DNA of 64,000 bases from Christensenellaceae bacterium (GTDB taxonomy: Bacteria; Bacillota; Clostridia; Christensenellales; UBA1750), in the NCBI GenBank assembly GCA_031280685.1, contig JAITGM010000022.1:20935-84934 (forward strand). The letters run 5' to 3'. Position 1 is the first letter of the stretch, and every line of letters begins with the position of its first letter. The notes beneath the pieces were generated by a model, which saw only the letters and a list, made by a program, of their open reading frames with translations, had not been told where the DNA came from and ran no database searches. This document shows, one piece after another, positions 1-8,095 of this stretch. The position numbers and the translations under genes are program-made.

Positions 1-42
1 CGGCCTTGGAATCCCCAGCAGGCGGGTTAAGGGCTAAACAGC

Positions 43-83
43 AAAACGCCCCCGGCGCCGATCGGCGCCGGGGGCGTTTTTTT
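43..83 (+). terminator. Rho-independent terminator
   Basis: A perfect palindrome has arms of about 19 bases (CGCCCCCGGCGCCGAT and its complement, flanked by A4 and T4) and is followed by seven T. It probably ends a plus-strand gene lying upstream of the window. No gene is visible before it. Confidence 0.75.
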
Positions 84-204
84 CGCGGCCGTCGGCCTGG
101 CCGCGCCCGCTTTGGCAAAAGGGATTGCCGCGCCGTGCCAGGGCCGCTGTTACAAAAAAAGGCCGCCCACTTAGGCCCGGGGGGCAAGCCGCGCAAAGTG
201 CTGG

Positions 205-1148
205 GGATGCGGCCCTATCTCTATTCCATTTGCGACCGTTCTGCATGCCGCCCTGTTGCAGTTTGGGCTTGGCTGCGGCGGCCTGTTCGTCTGTTATGTG
301 CGCGAGGGGCCGCGCAGGATGCTTTACGGCGCCCTGCTGGTGCCGGCGCTTTATTTCAGCGTAACCCAACGGACTGGCGTTGTTCCTGCCCAACCAGCCC
401 CCCTGTCCGGGGGGGGGGATAAAGCTTCGGCGCGCCGCTCACGCGCAGGGAAAGACTCTCGGTGGCGTATATTTTGCCCCTGGCCTTCGGGCTGGCCGGC
501 ATCGCATGGCCGCTTTCGTATCTCTTCCTCCTTTTTTATGCTCCTGAATTCGTCGGAGCCGCCGCTGACCCTGATGCGAATCCAGCCCACGCTTTCTGAA
601 GTTTCACCCTATGTGCCGGGAATGCTGGCCGCCGTGCTGTTCCAGTCGCTGGTGTATGCCGCGCTGCCAAAGCCTAAGGCCTGCGGTTTCATCCTGGTGC
701 CGGGCGCGGGGTTCAGGGCGGCGAAGCCGTGACGCCCCTGCTCGCGAACCGGCTCGACCGGGCAATCCGCCGGCAAAAAAGCGGCTTCGTTCGTGGTTTC
801 GGGCGGGCAAGGCCCGGATGAACGGGTTTCGGAGACCTTCACCATGAGGCAGTACCTGCCGAAGAGGGGCATCCCCGGCGAGCAAATCATCTTGGAGGAT
901 CGCTCGAGGAACACCAACGAAAATACCCGCTTTTCAAAGGCGATCATGAGCCAAAAAAGAAGGAAGGCTTTTGCTGCGCGATCGCCACCTGCAGCTACCG
1001 CGTGCCGCGCGCTGTAATCCTGGCCAAAAATCGCGTGCCGGACGCGCAGGGCATCGGCGGCAGAACCGCGCCGTATTCCCTGCCCGCAGCCTTCATTCGC
1101 GAATACGCCGCGATCCTCCTGGCTTCGCTCCCCAGGCTGCTGCTATAG
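205..1148 (+). pseudogene. Decayed DUF218 (YdcF/SanA/ElyC-like) membrane protein gene
   Basis: No single frame is open across this stretch, but pieces of one DUF218-family protein follow each other in the right order in shifting plus-strand frames. Near 256-365 there is a hydrophobic N-terminal part with a GLGCGGL segment. Near 465-565 lies a second hydrophobic segment (VAYILPLAFGLAG). Near 690-770 a LVPGAGFR piece shifts frame into LLANRLDRAI. At about 793-950 comes VVSGGQGPDE, then GEQIILEDRSRNTNENTRFS. The C-terminal part at about 975-1148 contains CSYRVPRAVILAK and FIREYAAILLAS. The SGGQGPDE and LEDRSxNTxEN motifs are typical of this cell-envelope family. At least three frameshifts would be needed, so the gene is inactive unless sequencing errors explain them. 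It converges on hslO and overlaps its last bases. Confidence 0.75.
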
Positions 1149-2048
1149 GGGCGGCGGCGCGCCGGCTTCGTCGAGGCCTTCGTTTAAAAGGCCGCGGAGT
1201 TCGTCTGCCGTCAGCCTATATTTCTTGTTGCAAAAGTGGCAGGAAAGCTCGGCGCCGCCCTGCTTTTTGATCATGTCCTCCAGCTCGGCCGCGCCCATCG
1301 AAAGAAGAGCGCGCTGGATGCGCTCCATCGAGCAGTCACAGCGCCAGACTGGTTTGACGGATTCGAGGATCTCGTATTCGAGCCCGGGCAGGCAGAGCGC
1401 CGTCAGCTCGGCCGCGGAGCCGCCGGCTTCCTTGCTGAGGTTTGAGATGTTCGCAAGGCGCTCGGCCAGCCCCTCGAGCCTTTGCAAAAGCTCTTCGCCG
1501 CAGCCGGGCAGGGGCTGGATGAGCACGCCGCCGGAGCTTACGACCTTGCCCTCCTCAAGGCGAACGCCCAGGGCCAGGAGCGAGGGCGTTTGCTCTGAAG
1601 CGCTCAGATATAGGGCGATATCCTCGGCAATTTCGCCCGAAACCAGCCGGGTTTGCCCCACGTAAGGCTCGCGCAGGCCAAGATCGCGCACCACGATGAG
1701 CCTGCCTTCGCGGCCCACGCCGCCGCCCACGTCCAGCTTGCCATTGGGCTTTAAGGGCAATTCGAGCGAGCCGTTTTCGAGGTAGCCCTTGACCTCCCCC
1801 TTGCCGTTGCCCAGCACCACCACCGGGGAAAGCGGGCCGTCGCCGCGAAAGGTCATGGTCAAGCGGTCTTTTTCGTTCTTTTGCAGGGCGCCCAGCATGG
1901 CGGCGCCCGTCAAGGCGCGGCCAAGCGCCGCCGACGCCAGGTGCGAAAGGCCGTGGATGCGCTGGGCCTCGGCCGCCAGCGCGCTCGAAACGCAGACCAG
2001 CGCGCGGGCCTGTCCAAGCTCGATTTCAACATGCAGAATCTCATCCAT
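1143..2048 (-). CDS. hslO: Hsp33 redox-regulated molecular chaperone
   Basis: This 301-residue protein has the normal Hsp33 length. The C-terminal zinc switch is intact: C237-x-C239 and C270-x-x-C273 (CDC and CHFC). In the family these four cysteines bind zinc when reduced and form disulfides under oxidative stress, turning the cytosolic protein into a holdase. The start ATG at 2048 follows an AAAGGAAG ribosome site. It begins a run of minus-strand genes with the methyltransferase just upstream, although nothing ties their functions together. The remains of a DUF218 gene converge on its 3' end. Confidence 0.95.
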   Translation of the reverse strand: MDEILHVEIELGQARALVCVSSALAAEAQRIHGLSHLASAALGRALTGAAMLGALQKNEKDRLTMTFRGDGPLSPVVVLGNGKGEVKGYLENGSLELPLKPNGKLDVGGGVGREGRLIVVRDLGLREPYVGQTRLVSGEIAEDIALYLSASEQTPSLLALGVRLEEGKVVSSGGVLIQPLPGCGEELLQRLEGLAERLANISNLSKEAGGSAAELTALCLPGLEYEILESVKPVWRCDCSMERIQRALLSMGAAELEDMIKKQGGAELSCHFCNKKYRLTADELRGLLNEGLDEAGAPPPL

Positions 2049-2083
2049 ATCGCTTTAAAGCTTCCTTTCAGAGGAGGTTTTCG

Positions 2084-2827
2084 CTAACGAAGGGGCTTGC
2101 GGCAGAGGAAGTGCACGCGCTCGTCGCCCTTTTTGGGCTCCTCGCGGGTCATGCGCGAAAAGACCTGCACATCCGCAAAGCCACTTTCGGTCAAAATCTG
2201 GCTAAGCTCGGCGATCTCATGCGCGCGCTGCAGCTGCGATTCGTAGAATTTTCGATAAAGCCCGCCCTCCTGACGGACGAAGACGCTCAAATCCATCTGC
2301 AGAAGGTTCGTTTCGCGCTCGAAGCGGTTAAACCAGAGGTAGCTGATCTCGACGCGATCCTCGCCATACATCTGCGAATCCATCAACAGAAGCTTGCCGA
2401 AGGTCGAAACATCGAAGCAGAAGCGGCCGCCCGGCTCGAGATTCTGAAAGACCGAGGCGAAGCAGCCGCGCACGGCCTTTAAGCTGGTTAGGTAGTTGAC
2501 CACGTCGCAGGGCGCGATGATGACCGGCACCTGCCTTGGAAGATCTAGATTTTCGATGTTTTGGCGTGCAAATTGCGGCTTCAGCCCCGCCGCCCTGGCC
2601 TTTTCCTGCGCGACGCCGAGCATGCGGTAGGAAAGATCGAGCCCGAGCACCTCAAAGTCCATCTTCGCCAGGCGCAACGAGAAGTTGCCGGTGCCGCAGC
2701 CCAGCTCCACGATGCGTGAACGGGGCGTGGGCTGGGTGAGCTCCAGGTAGTATTTAAGCCAGCGGTCGTAATTGATGTCGTCCATCAGCAAATCGTAAAC
2801 ATGGGCAAAATCCGTGTAGGAAGGCAT
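2084..2827 (-). CDS. Class I SAM-dependent methyltransferase
   Basis: The protein is 247 residues long. The AdoMet-binding motif I is clear at about residues 39-48 (IVELGCGTGN), followed by an acidic residue at the end of beta-2 (VLGLDLS) and the motif I-like IIAPCDVVNYL segment. The N-terminus (YTDFAHVYDLLMDDINYDRW) is typical of small Bacillota methyltransferases related to those encoded beside rsfS-like genes. The substrate cannot be told from sequence. It lies 35 bases upstream of hslO on the same strand and the two are probably cotranscribed. Confidence 0.85.
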   Translation of the reverse strand: MPSYTDFAHVYDLLMDDINYDRWLKYYLELTQPTPRSRIVELGCGTGNFSLRLAKMDFEVLGLDLSYRMLGVAQEKARAAGLKPQFARQNIENLDLPRQVPVIIAPCDVVNYLTSLKAVRGCFASVFQNLEPGGRFCFDVSTFGKLLLMDSQMYGEDRVEISYLWFNRFERETNLLQMDLSVFVRQEGGLYRKFYESQLQRAHEIAELSQILTESGFADVQVFSRMTREEPKKGDERVHFLCRKPLR

Positions 2828-2860
2828 GGTCCTCGCCCCTTTCGCGCCATTTTTTTGCCC

Positions 2861-3790
2861 TTACTTCTTGGGCTCATCCTCGTATTCGTCATCGTCAATA
2901 TCGACGTATTCGTATTCGTCCTCAGGCGGCTTGTACATACCCCTGCCGATCTCCGCACCCTCGACGCGGGGGTTGATGTAAAGATCGAAGGCGCTGTTGG
3001 TGTAAGAAACGTTAACGAAGGCGTGGAAGGCATAGCCAATAAGGAAATAATAGACCAGGGCGATGGGGAAAAAAAGGCAGATCACGGCCGGAACCAGCCC
3101 GATGATAAAATAGAGCAGGGTGAAGGGCAGCCTGCCAATGGCCATGATCAGCGAGTTCTGCAGGATGGCGCGCAGCCCCATCTCGTAGCCCACCAGCATG
3201 GGCCAGGCATAGAGGTTGACGAAGTAGGCGATCAGGGCGATGAGCCCCACCAAAACCTCAAGAACGAAATAGAGCAGCCCCTGGGCGGCCATGCCGCTGT
3301 AGAACAGGAAGGCGAAGGGCAGGAGCAGGAAGAGCAGGCCGTTGAGCAGCCCCAGCAGCAGCCCTTGCTTGAGGTTGGCGCGGAAGGCATACCAAAAGTC
3401 GCTCCAGGCGGAGGCGTGGTCGTCCATGGCCCACTTGCGCACGAGGTATTTCAGCGCCGCCTTCGCGGGGCCCTGCAGCAACAGGCAGGGCACCATGGCG
3501 ATGAGGAAGACCGCCATGTACCCCTCACTGAAGAAGGGGCGGATGCCTTCGAGCGTCATCCCGTCGGCCGAAGCCTGGGCCATGTCGATCAGGATGCGCG
3601 CATGCGCCCAAATGTTGATCCACATCGGGATGGTGAAGAGGAAATAGATAGAATTTGCCTTCACGAGGTTCCAAAGGTTGAGCTTGAGCATCTCAAAAAA
3701 GAGCTCTCGGCGGTTCTTTGGCAGCATCTCCTTGGTGAATTCCGCCTTGTTAGGGTTGCCGGTGAAGAAGTTTTGAAAAAAGCCGGCCAT
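2861..3790 (-). CDS. Polytopic membrane protein, YesL/DUF624-like
   Basis: The product is 309 residues with about six hydrophobic segments (for example SIYFLFTIPMWINIW, LLLGLLNGLLFLLLPFAFLF, LLYFIIGLVPAVICLFF). The motif around residues 135-155 (SDFWYAFRANLKQGLLLG) resembles the DFW.AF..N..Q...L block of YesL/DUF624 proteins, which often accompany carbohydrate ABC importers, but no sugar genes are adjacent here. The cytoplasmic tail is strikingly acidic and tyrosine-rich (YEYVDIDDDEYEDEP). The start ATG at 3790 follows GAAGGAGGAC. The function is unknown; the YesL assignment is moderate. Confidence 0.65.
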   Translation of the reverse strand: MAGFFQNFFTGNPNKAEFTKEMLPKNRRELFFEMLKLNLWNLVKANSIYFLFTIPMWINIWAHARILIDMAQASADGMTLEGIRPFFSEGYMAVFLIAMVPCLLLQGPAKAALKYLVRKWAMDDHASAWSDFWYAFRANLKQGLLLGLLNGLLFLLLPFAFLFYSGMAAQGLLYFVLEVLVGLIALIAYFVNLYAWPMLVGYEMGLRAILQNSLIMAIGRLPFTLLYFIIGLVPAVICLFFPIALVYYFLIGYAFHAFVNVSYTNSAFDLYINPRVEGAEIGRGMYKPPEDEYEYVDIDDDEYEDEPKK

Positions 3791-3820
3791 GGGCAGTCCT
3801 CCTTCGAAGTCCTTTTGGCC

Positions 3821-4960
3821 CTAGGGGTTTTGGGCCAGGCGAAGATAGAAATCCAGCGCGGGGAGCAGCGCTTCCTCGTCAAAGCAGAATCGGTCGGAGT
3901 GCAGGGGCGCATCGTCTTCGCCCCGGCCGACGCCCGCGAAGGCGAAAAAGCCCGGGCGCTCGTTTAAGTAGCACGAAAAATCCTCGGCAATCATCTGGCG
4001 GGGCTGGGGAAGGAGCAGCCCTTCAGGCAGCAGAGGCAGCGCCCTGCCCACCGCCGCCTGGTCGTTGACCACGGGAGGGTACTGCCTTTCGTCAAAGAGG
4101 ACTTCGGCGCGGGCGCCAAAGCTGGCGGCCGCGGCAGCCGAGCACTCCTTGATGACCGCGTGCAGTTCGTCGCGGCGTTTCAGGCTGAAATAGCGCAGCG
4201 TGCCGCGGAGCGTCGTCTCGCCCGCGAGCTGGTTGCGCACGGCGCCGCCCTGAATCTGCCCGAAGGTCAGAAGCGAGGGTTCCTCGGCCGAAAGGCGGGT
4301 GAGCCGCGCCTCTAAGCTCAGGGCGACCTGCGCGGCCGCCAAAATCGAATCCACGCCAAGATGCGGAGCGGCGCCGTGGGCGCTTCTGCCCAGCACGCGG
4401 ATGTCCAGGCTTGTGTTGCCCGCCATGACCGGCCCTGCCGAAAGACCGATGGTGCCCGCCCTGTAGCTTGGCATCACGTGCAGGCCGTAGATTTCATCTA
4501 TGCGGGGATCTTCCAAAATGCCGGCGCGCACCATATCCCGCGCGCCGAGGAGGTTTTCTTCGCCCGGCTGGAAGATGGCCGCGATATTGTGGGGAAGTTC
4601 CCGCCGCCGGGCGGAAATCAGGCCTAAAAAGGTCAATAGAAGCGCCATGTGCCCATCGTGCCCGCAGGCGTGCATAAAGCCCGGGTTTTGCGAGCAAAAG
4701 GGCAGGCCGGTTTGCTCCAAAATGGGCAGCGCGTCCATATCCGCGCGGAAGCCCAGGGTTTTTGCCCCCTCTTTGCCGCAAAAGAACACGGCTTTGATCC
4801 CGGTGCCGCCATAGCAGCGCAAAAGATCCGGCTTCAGCGCGTGCAGCGCCTTTAAAAGAAACTTCTTGGTTTCAAATTCGCCATTGGCGATTTCTGGAAT
4901 GCGGTGCAGGGCGCGCCGATGCGCGCGAAGGGTTTCCAGGGCGTTTTCTCGGCCTTGCAC
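3821..4960 (-). CDS. M20-family amidohydrolase (N-acyl amino acid / peptide deacylase type)
   Basis: The 379-residue protein has the M20D layout. The first metal site is FRADMDALPI at 71-80 and HACGHDGH at 97-104. The general base and metal ligand pair is in GEEN at about 133-136. A further metal ligand histidine is in YGLHVMPSY near 161, and NTSLDIRVLGRSAHGA begins the dimerization domain. Relatives remove acyl groups from amino acids, indole-3-acetyl conjugates or diaminopimelate. Substrate cannot be chosen from sequence. The start is a GTG at 4960 preceded by GAAGGGGGA. It is 31 bases upstream of the membrane protein on the same strand. Confidence 0.88.
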   Translation of the reverse strand: MQGRENALETLRAHRRALHRIPEIANGEFETKKFLLKALHALKPDLLRCYGGTGIKAVFFCGKEGAKTLGFRADMDALPILEQTGLPFCSQNPGFMHACGHDGHMALLLTFLGLISARRRELPHNIAAIFQPGEENLLGARDMVRAGILEDPRIDEIYGLHVMPSYRAGTIGLSAGPVMAGNTSLDIRVLGRSAHGAAPHLGVDSILAAAQVALSLEARLTRLSAEEPSLLTFGQIQGGAVRNQLAGETTLRGTLRYFSLKRRDELHAVIKECSAAAAASFGARAEVLFDERQYPPVVNDQAAVGRALPLLPEGLLLPQPRQMIAEDFSCYLNERPGFFAFAGVGRGEDDAPLHSDRFCFDEEALLPALDFYLRLAQNP

Positions 4961-5069
4961 GGCGGCGTCCCCCTTCTTTCGTTTTGCCTATGGTACCATG
5001 TTTTTGGCCAAAATGAAAGAGTGCCGTTGACGGAGGGCGGGGTTTGTGCTAATCTGCCCCTGTGACGAT

Positions 5070-5106
5070 GGGGTCGCGCCGAAAAAGGCGCGACCCCTTT
5101 TGTTTT
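5070..5106 (+). terminator. Terminator-like hairpin in the leader region of the peptide-transport operon
   Basis: Arms GGGGTCGCGCC and GGCGCGACCCC enclose a GAAAAA loop and run into TTTTGTTTT. It reads as a plus-strand terminator, yet no plus-strand gene lies upstream. It may end a short transcript or insulate the promoter that begins at 5162. Confidence 0.6.
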
Positions 5107-5161
5107 ACCTTGCCCCATCCCAAGAACACGAAAACTTTACAGGGCGCGAAACAAAAAGAGA

Positions 5162-5189
5162 TTGACATAGCCGCGGGCGTGCATATACT
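5162..5189 (+). promoter_or_regulatory. Promoter of the peptide ABC transporter operon
   Basis: TTGACA at 5162-5167 and TATACT at 5184-5189 are separated by 16 bases, close to the sigma-A consensus. Transcription would start near 5196, leaving a leader of about 160 bases that contains a small open reading frame. Confidence 0.75.
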
Positions 5190-5247
5190 GGTGATAAACT
5201 AACCAAACAAGTATGAATGATATGTTTTATGAGAAGGAGGAAGTTCG

Positions 5248-5358
5248 ATGGGCAGGCCATGGCGCCCCAGCCTAAAGGAGCGATGTCGCGGCTTCAGGCA
5301 AAAAGGCTATTCTTGCAATCCCAGCACATCCAAAGCAATAGGAGGAACCACACGATGA
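5248..5358 (+). CDS. Possible 36-residue leader peptide overlapping the solute-binding protein start
   Basis: An ATG at 5248 lies seven bases after an excellent GAAGGAGGAA ribosome site. It opens a 36-codon frame (begins MGRPWRPSLKERCR, ends KAIGGTTR) whose TGA overlaps the ATG of the lipoprotein gene in an ATGA arrangement. The peptide is basic and resembles no family known to me. The overlap suggests translational coupling, with the lipoprotein's own site (AGGAGG at 5340-5345) lying inside the leader frame. The frame could also be fortuitous. Confidence 0.4.
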   Translation: MGRPWRPSLKERCRGFRQKGYSCNPSTSKAIGGTTR

Positions 5359-7061
5359 TCAATACGACCAAAAAAGCACTTTCCCTGCTGCTGGCGCTGG
5401 CGCTCCTGGCCATACTGGCCGGCTGCGCCACGCCCAGCGCCACGCCCGCATCCTCGGCCCCGGCCGCAAGCGCGGGCGAAACCGCCACGGCCGAACCCGA
5501 ATCCTCCGCGCCGTCCGAAGGCGGCCAGACGCGCCCGAACATCGTGCACCTTGCCCTCGAGGGCGAGGCCGCCACGCTCGACACCCTGAAGGCGGAAGAC
5601 ACCATCGCCCTGACCGTGAGCGGCGCGCTGAACGTGGGCCTGTATATCCGCGACGCGGATGGCGTAGCCCGCCTTGCGCTGGCCGAGAGCGTGGATAAGA
5701 GCGAAGATAACCTCGTTTTCACCTACCACCTAAAGGACGCGGTTTGGTCAAACGGCGAGGCCATCACCGCCCACGACTTCGTCTTTTCCTGGCGCGAGCT
5801 GGCGGATCCGGCAAACGCCCTGCAATACTCCATCCTGCTGCGCACGGCGGCCGTGCTCAACGCCAACCAGGTCATCGACGGCGAGCTGCCCAAGGAAGAG
5901 CTCGGCATCAGCGCCCTGGACGATAAAACCCTGGAAGTGCGCTTTGAAAGGCCGATTCCTTACGTAGAAACCGTGCTTTCGATGGGCAGCTTCTTCCCCG
6001 TGAACGAAGCCTTTTACAAGGCGCAGGGCGACAGCTACGGCACCTCGCCCGAAACCACGCTTTCAAACGGCGCCTTCCTGCTCAAGAGCTACCAGCCCTC
6101 TGCCACCTTCATCGAAATGACCAAAAACCCGGATTACGTCTTCGCAGAGCGCATCAGCGTGGACGGGCTGACCTACCAGGTCGTCAAAGATAGCCAGCAG
6201 GCCGTTTTGGCCTATGAAAACGGCGATATCGATGTGGTGGTTCTGGGCGGCGAGCAGGCCGAGCTTTATAGCGACGCCCCTGAGTTCACCCCGGTTTTGA
6301 CCGGCGCGCTCTGGTTTCTGAGCCCGAACGTCGCGGTTCCCGGGCTCGATAATCTCAACCTGCGCAAGGCGCTCGCCCTCTCGTTCGATAAGGAGGCGCT
6401 GGTCAAGACCGTCCTGAAGGACGGCTCCATCCCGGCCGACTATGTCGTGACCAGGCTCACCCACGTCACCGCGGACGGAGCGGACTTCCGCGACCTAACG
6501 CAGCCCATTTTGCAGGCCGACAAGGCGCTGGCCAAGGAATTTTGGCAAAAGGCCCAGGAGGAGCTTGGCCTGAGCGAGGTTAGCTTCACCCTGCTGGTGG
6601 AAGATAACGAAGCCACCATAAACGCCTCGCAATACCTGCAGGCGCAGATTCAAGAGAACCTGCCCGGCGTGACCATCACCATCGAGCAGATGCCCAAAAA
6701 GAACCGCGTCGAGCGGATGGCGGCGCAGGACTATGAGCTGGCGCTGACCCGCTGGGGCCCCGACTATTCCGACGCCACGACCTTCCTGGACCTCTTCCTG
6801 ACCGGCAGCACCTATAACTACGGCGGCTGGTCAAACGCGGAATACGACGGCCTGGTCAAGGCAGCCTCGGCAGAGCTGGTGAACGACATCCCGGCGCGCC
6901 TGAAAGCCTTGCAGGATGCCGAGCAGATCATCGGCGCGGAGGCAGCAATCTTCCCCGTTTACCAGAAGGCCAATGCCTACCTCATCAAGCCCTACGTGAA
7001 GGGCATCGAGTTCACGACCACCGGCGCGCTGATCTCGCGCTATGCCGTGATCGAGCAATAA
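5355..7061 (+). CDS. Oligopeptide/dipeptide ABC transporter, substrate-binding lipoprotein
   Basis: The 568-residue protein is an SBP_bac_5 (OppA/DppA-type) receptor. Its signal peptide ends in the lipobox LAGC with C24 as the lipidated residue. A low-complexity Ala/Ser/Pro/Thr linker follows, then the binding domain (GEAATLDTLKAEDTIALTVSGAL; LKDAVWSNGEAITAHDFVFSW, a family signature). I chose the ATG at 5355 because it has GGAGG at the right distance and starts the signal peptide. A longer in-frame start at 5217 has no ribosome site. It heads an operon with two permeases, two ATPases and two peptidases, so a peptide ligand is likely. A stable hairpin after the gene may raise its mRNA level over the permeases. 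Confidence 0.93.
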   Translation: MINTTKKALSLLLALALLAILAGCATPSATPASSAPAASAGETATAEPESSAPSEGGQTRPNIVHLALEGEAATLDTLKAEDTIALTVSGALNVGLYIRDADGVARLALAESVDKSEDNLVFTYHLKDAVWSNGEAITAHDFVFSWRELADPANALQYSILLRTAAVLNANQVIDGELPKEELGISALDDKTLEVRFERPIPYVETVLSMGSFFPVNEAFYKAQGDSYGTSPETTLSNGAFLLKSYQPSATFIEMTKNPDYVFAERISVDGLTYQVVKDSQQAVLAYENGDIDVVVLGGEQAELYSDAPEFTPVLTGALWFLSPNVAVPGLDNLNLRKALALSFDKEALVKTVLKDGSIPADYVVTRLTHVTADGADFRDLTQPILQADKALAKEFWQKAQEELGLSEVSFTLLVEDNEATINASQYLQAQIQENLPGVTITIEQMPKKNRVERMAAQDYELALTRWGPDYSDATTFLDLFLTGSTYNYGGWSNAEYDGLVKAASAELVNDIPARLKALQDAEQIIGAEAAIFPVYQKANAYLIKPYVKGIEFTTTGALISRYAVIEQ

Positions 7062-7082
7062 CCCAAACGCAAAGCGCTTCGC

Positions 7083-7117
7083 CGGGGAGAAAGGGGCCAA
7101 AGGCCTTTTTCTCCCCG
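7083..7117 (+). terminator. Intercistronic hairpin after the binding-protein gene
   Basis: CGGGGAGAAA pairs with TTTCTCCCCG, and the interior GGCC-AAA-GGCC extends the stem. There is no T run after it, so it may be a partial terminator or an mRNA 3'-end stabilizer. Either would give more binding protein than permease, as is common in ABC importers. Confidence 0.6.
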
Positions 7118-7153
7118 CGGCATAAAAAAGACTGAAAAAGGAGGGCTGAAGGC

Positions 7154-8095
7154 ATGGCGGCCTACATCTTTAAGCGGGCCTTGATCGCGGTGCTGACGCT
7201 CTTGCTCATCGTGTTGATCCTCTTCGTGCTGATGGCCTTTCTGCCAGGCTCCCCATTCAACGACGAGCGGCTCACCGTTGAGCAAATCGCCACGCTTCGG
7301 GCAAAATACGGGCTGGATCAACCCCTTTTGGCGCAGTTTTGGAGCTTCGTCAAAAACACCTTCAGCGGTGATTTCGGCGTTTCCTACGCGATTCAAAAAA
7401 ACGTGCCCATCTCGAGCCTTTTAAGCGGCAGGCTGCCGGTTTCCATGCGCATCGGCGGCCAGGCCATCCTGCTGGGCAGCCTTTTGGGGCTGGTTCTGGG
7501 CGTTATCGCGGCGCTGAAGCACAACACCGTTTGGGATACTTTCTGCACGGTGCTCTCGGTTGTGGGGGTGAGCATTCCCTCGTATGTGTTCGCGCTTGGG
7601 CTTTCGTATCTCTTCGGCTTCAAGCTCAAGTGGTTCCCCATCCTCTATCAGTCCGCCCTGCCCTTTCACTCCTCGGTGCTGGCGACGGTGGCCCTGAGCC
7701 TCTTTACCATGGCCTCCATCGCGCGCTTTACCCGCACCGAGCTTTTAGAGGTCCTAAGCTCGGACTATATCCTCTTCGCGCAGAGCCGCGGCATCGACGG
7801 CTTCCGCCTCATCGCCCGCCATGCGCTGCGCAACGCGCTCATCCCCGTCATCACGGTGCTCGCTCCCCTCGTCGTGGGGCTGATGACCGGCAGCCTGGTG
7901 GTCGAGCGCATCTTCTCGGTGCCCGGGGTCGGCCAGCTCTTGGTCGAGGGCATTCAGGCCAACGATTATTCGGTGGTCACGGCGCTTTCCTTCGTCTATA
8001 GCCTGATCTACATCGCCATCATGCTGGGCGTAGACATCCTCTATGGCGTCATCGATCCAAGGATCCGCCTGGCGAAGGGGGAGGTGCAGCCATGA
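7154..8095 (+). CDS. Peptide ABC transporter permease (DppB/OppB type)
   Basis: This inner-membrane permease of 313 residues has six predicted membrane helices. The N-terminal helix (ALIAVLTLLLIVLILFVLMAF) is followed by the periplasmic stretch GSPFNDERLTVEQI typical of DppB/OppB. The EAA-like cytoplasmic loop is ALRNALIPVITVLAPLVVGL, and GSLVVERIFSVPGVGQLLVEGI is a family signature. The ATG at 7154 follows AAAGGAGGGC. Its TGA overlaps the start of the next permease by four bases, so the two are translationally coupled. Confidence 0.93.
   Translation: MAAYIFKRALIAVLTLLLIVLILFVLMAFLPGSPFNDERLTVEQIATLRAKYGLDQPLLAQFWSFVKNTFSGDFGVSYAIQKNVPISSLLSGRLPVSMRIGGQAILLGSLLGLVLGVIAALKHNTVWDTFCTVLSVVGVSIPSYVFALGLSYLFGFKLKWFPILYQSALPFHSSVLATVALSLFTMASIARFTRTELLEVLSSDYILFAQSRGIDGFRLIARHALRNALIPVITVLAPLVVGLMTGSLVVERIFSVPGVGQLLVEGIQANDYSVVTALSFVYSLIYIAIMLGVDILYGVIDPRIRLAKGEVQP

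Noticed and set aside
256..732. 158-residue plus-strand reading frame as a normal gene
   Set aside because: Only part of it matches the DUF218 family, and the rest of the protein continues in other frames. It is treated as part of a pseudogene.
2801..3967. 388-residue plus-strand frame rich in charged residues
   Set aside because: It lies opposite two genes with clear family features and ribosome sites, and its composition (His, Glu, Gly, Gln) is that of an antisense shadow in GC-rich DNA.
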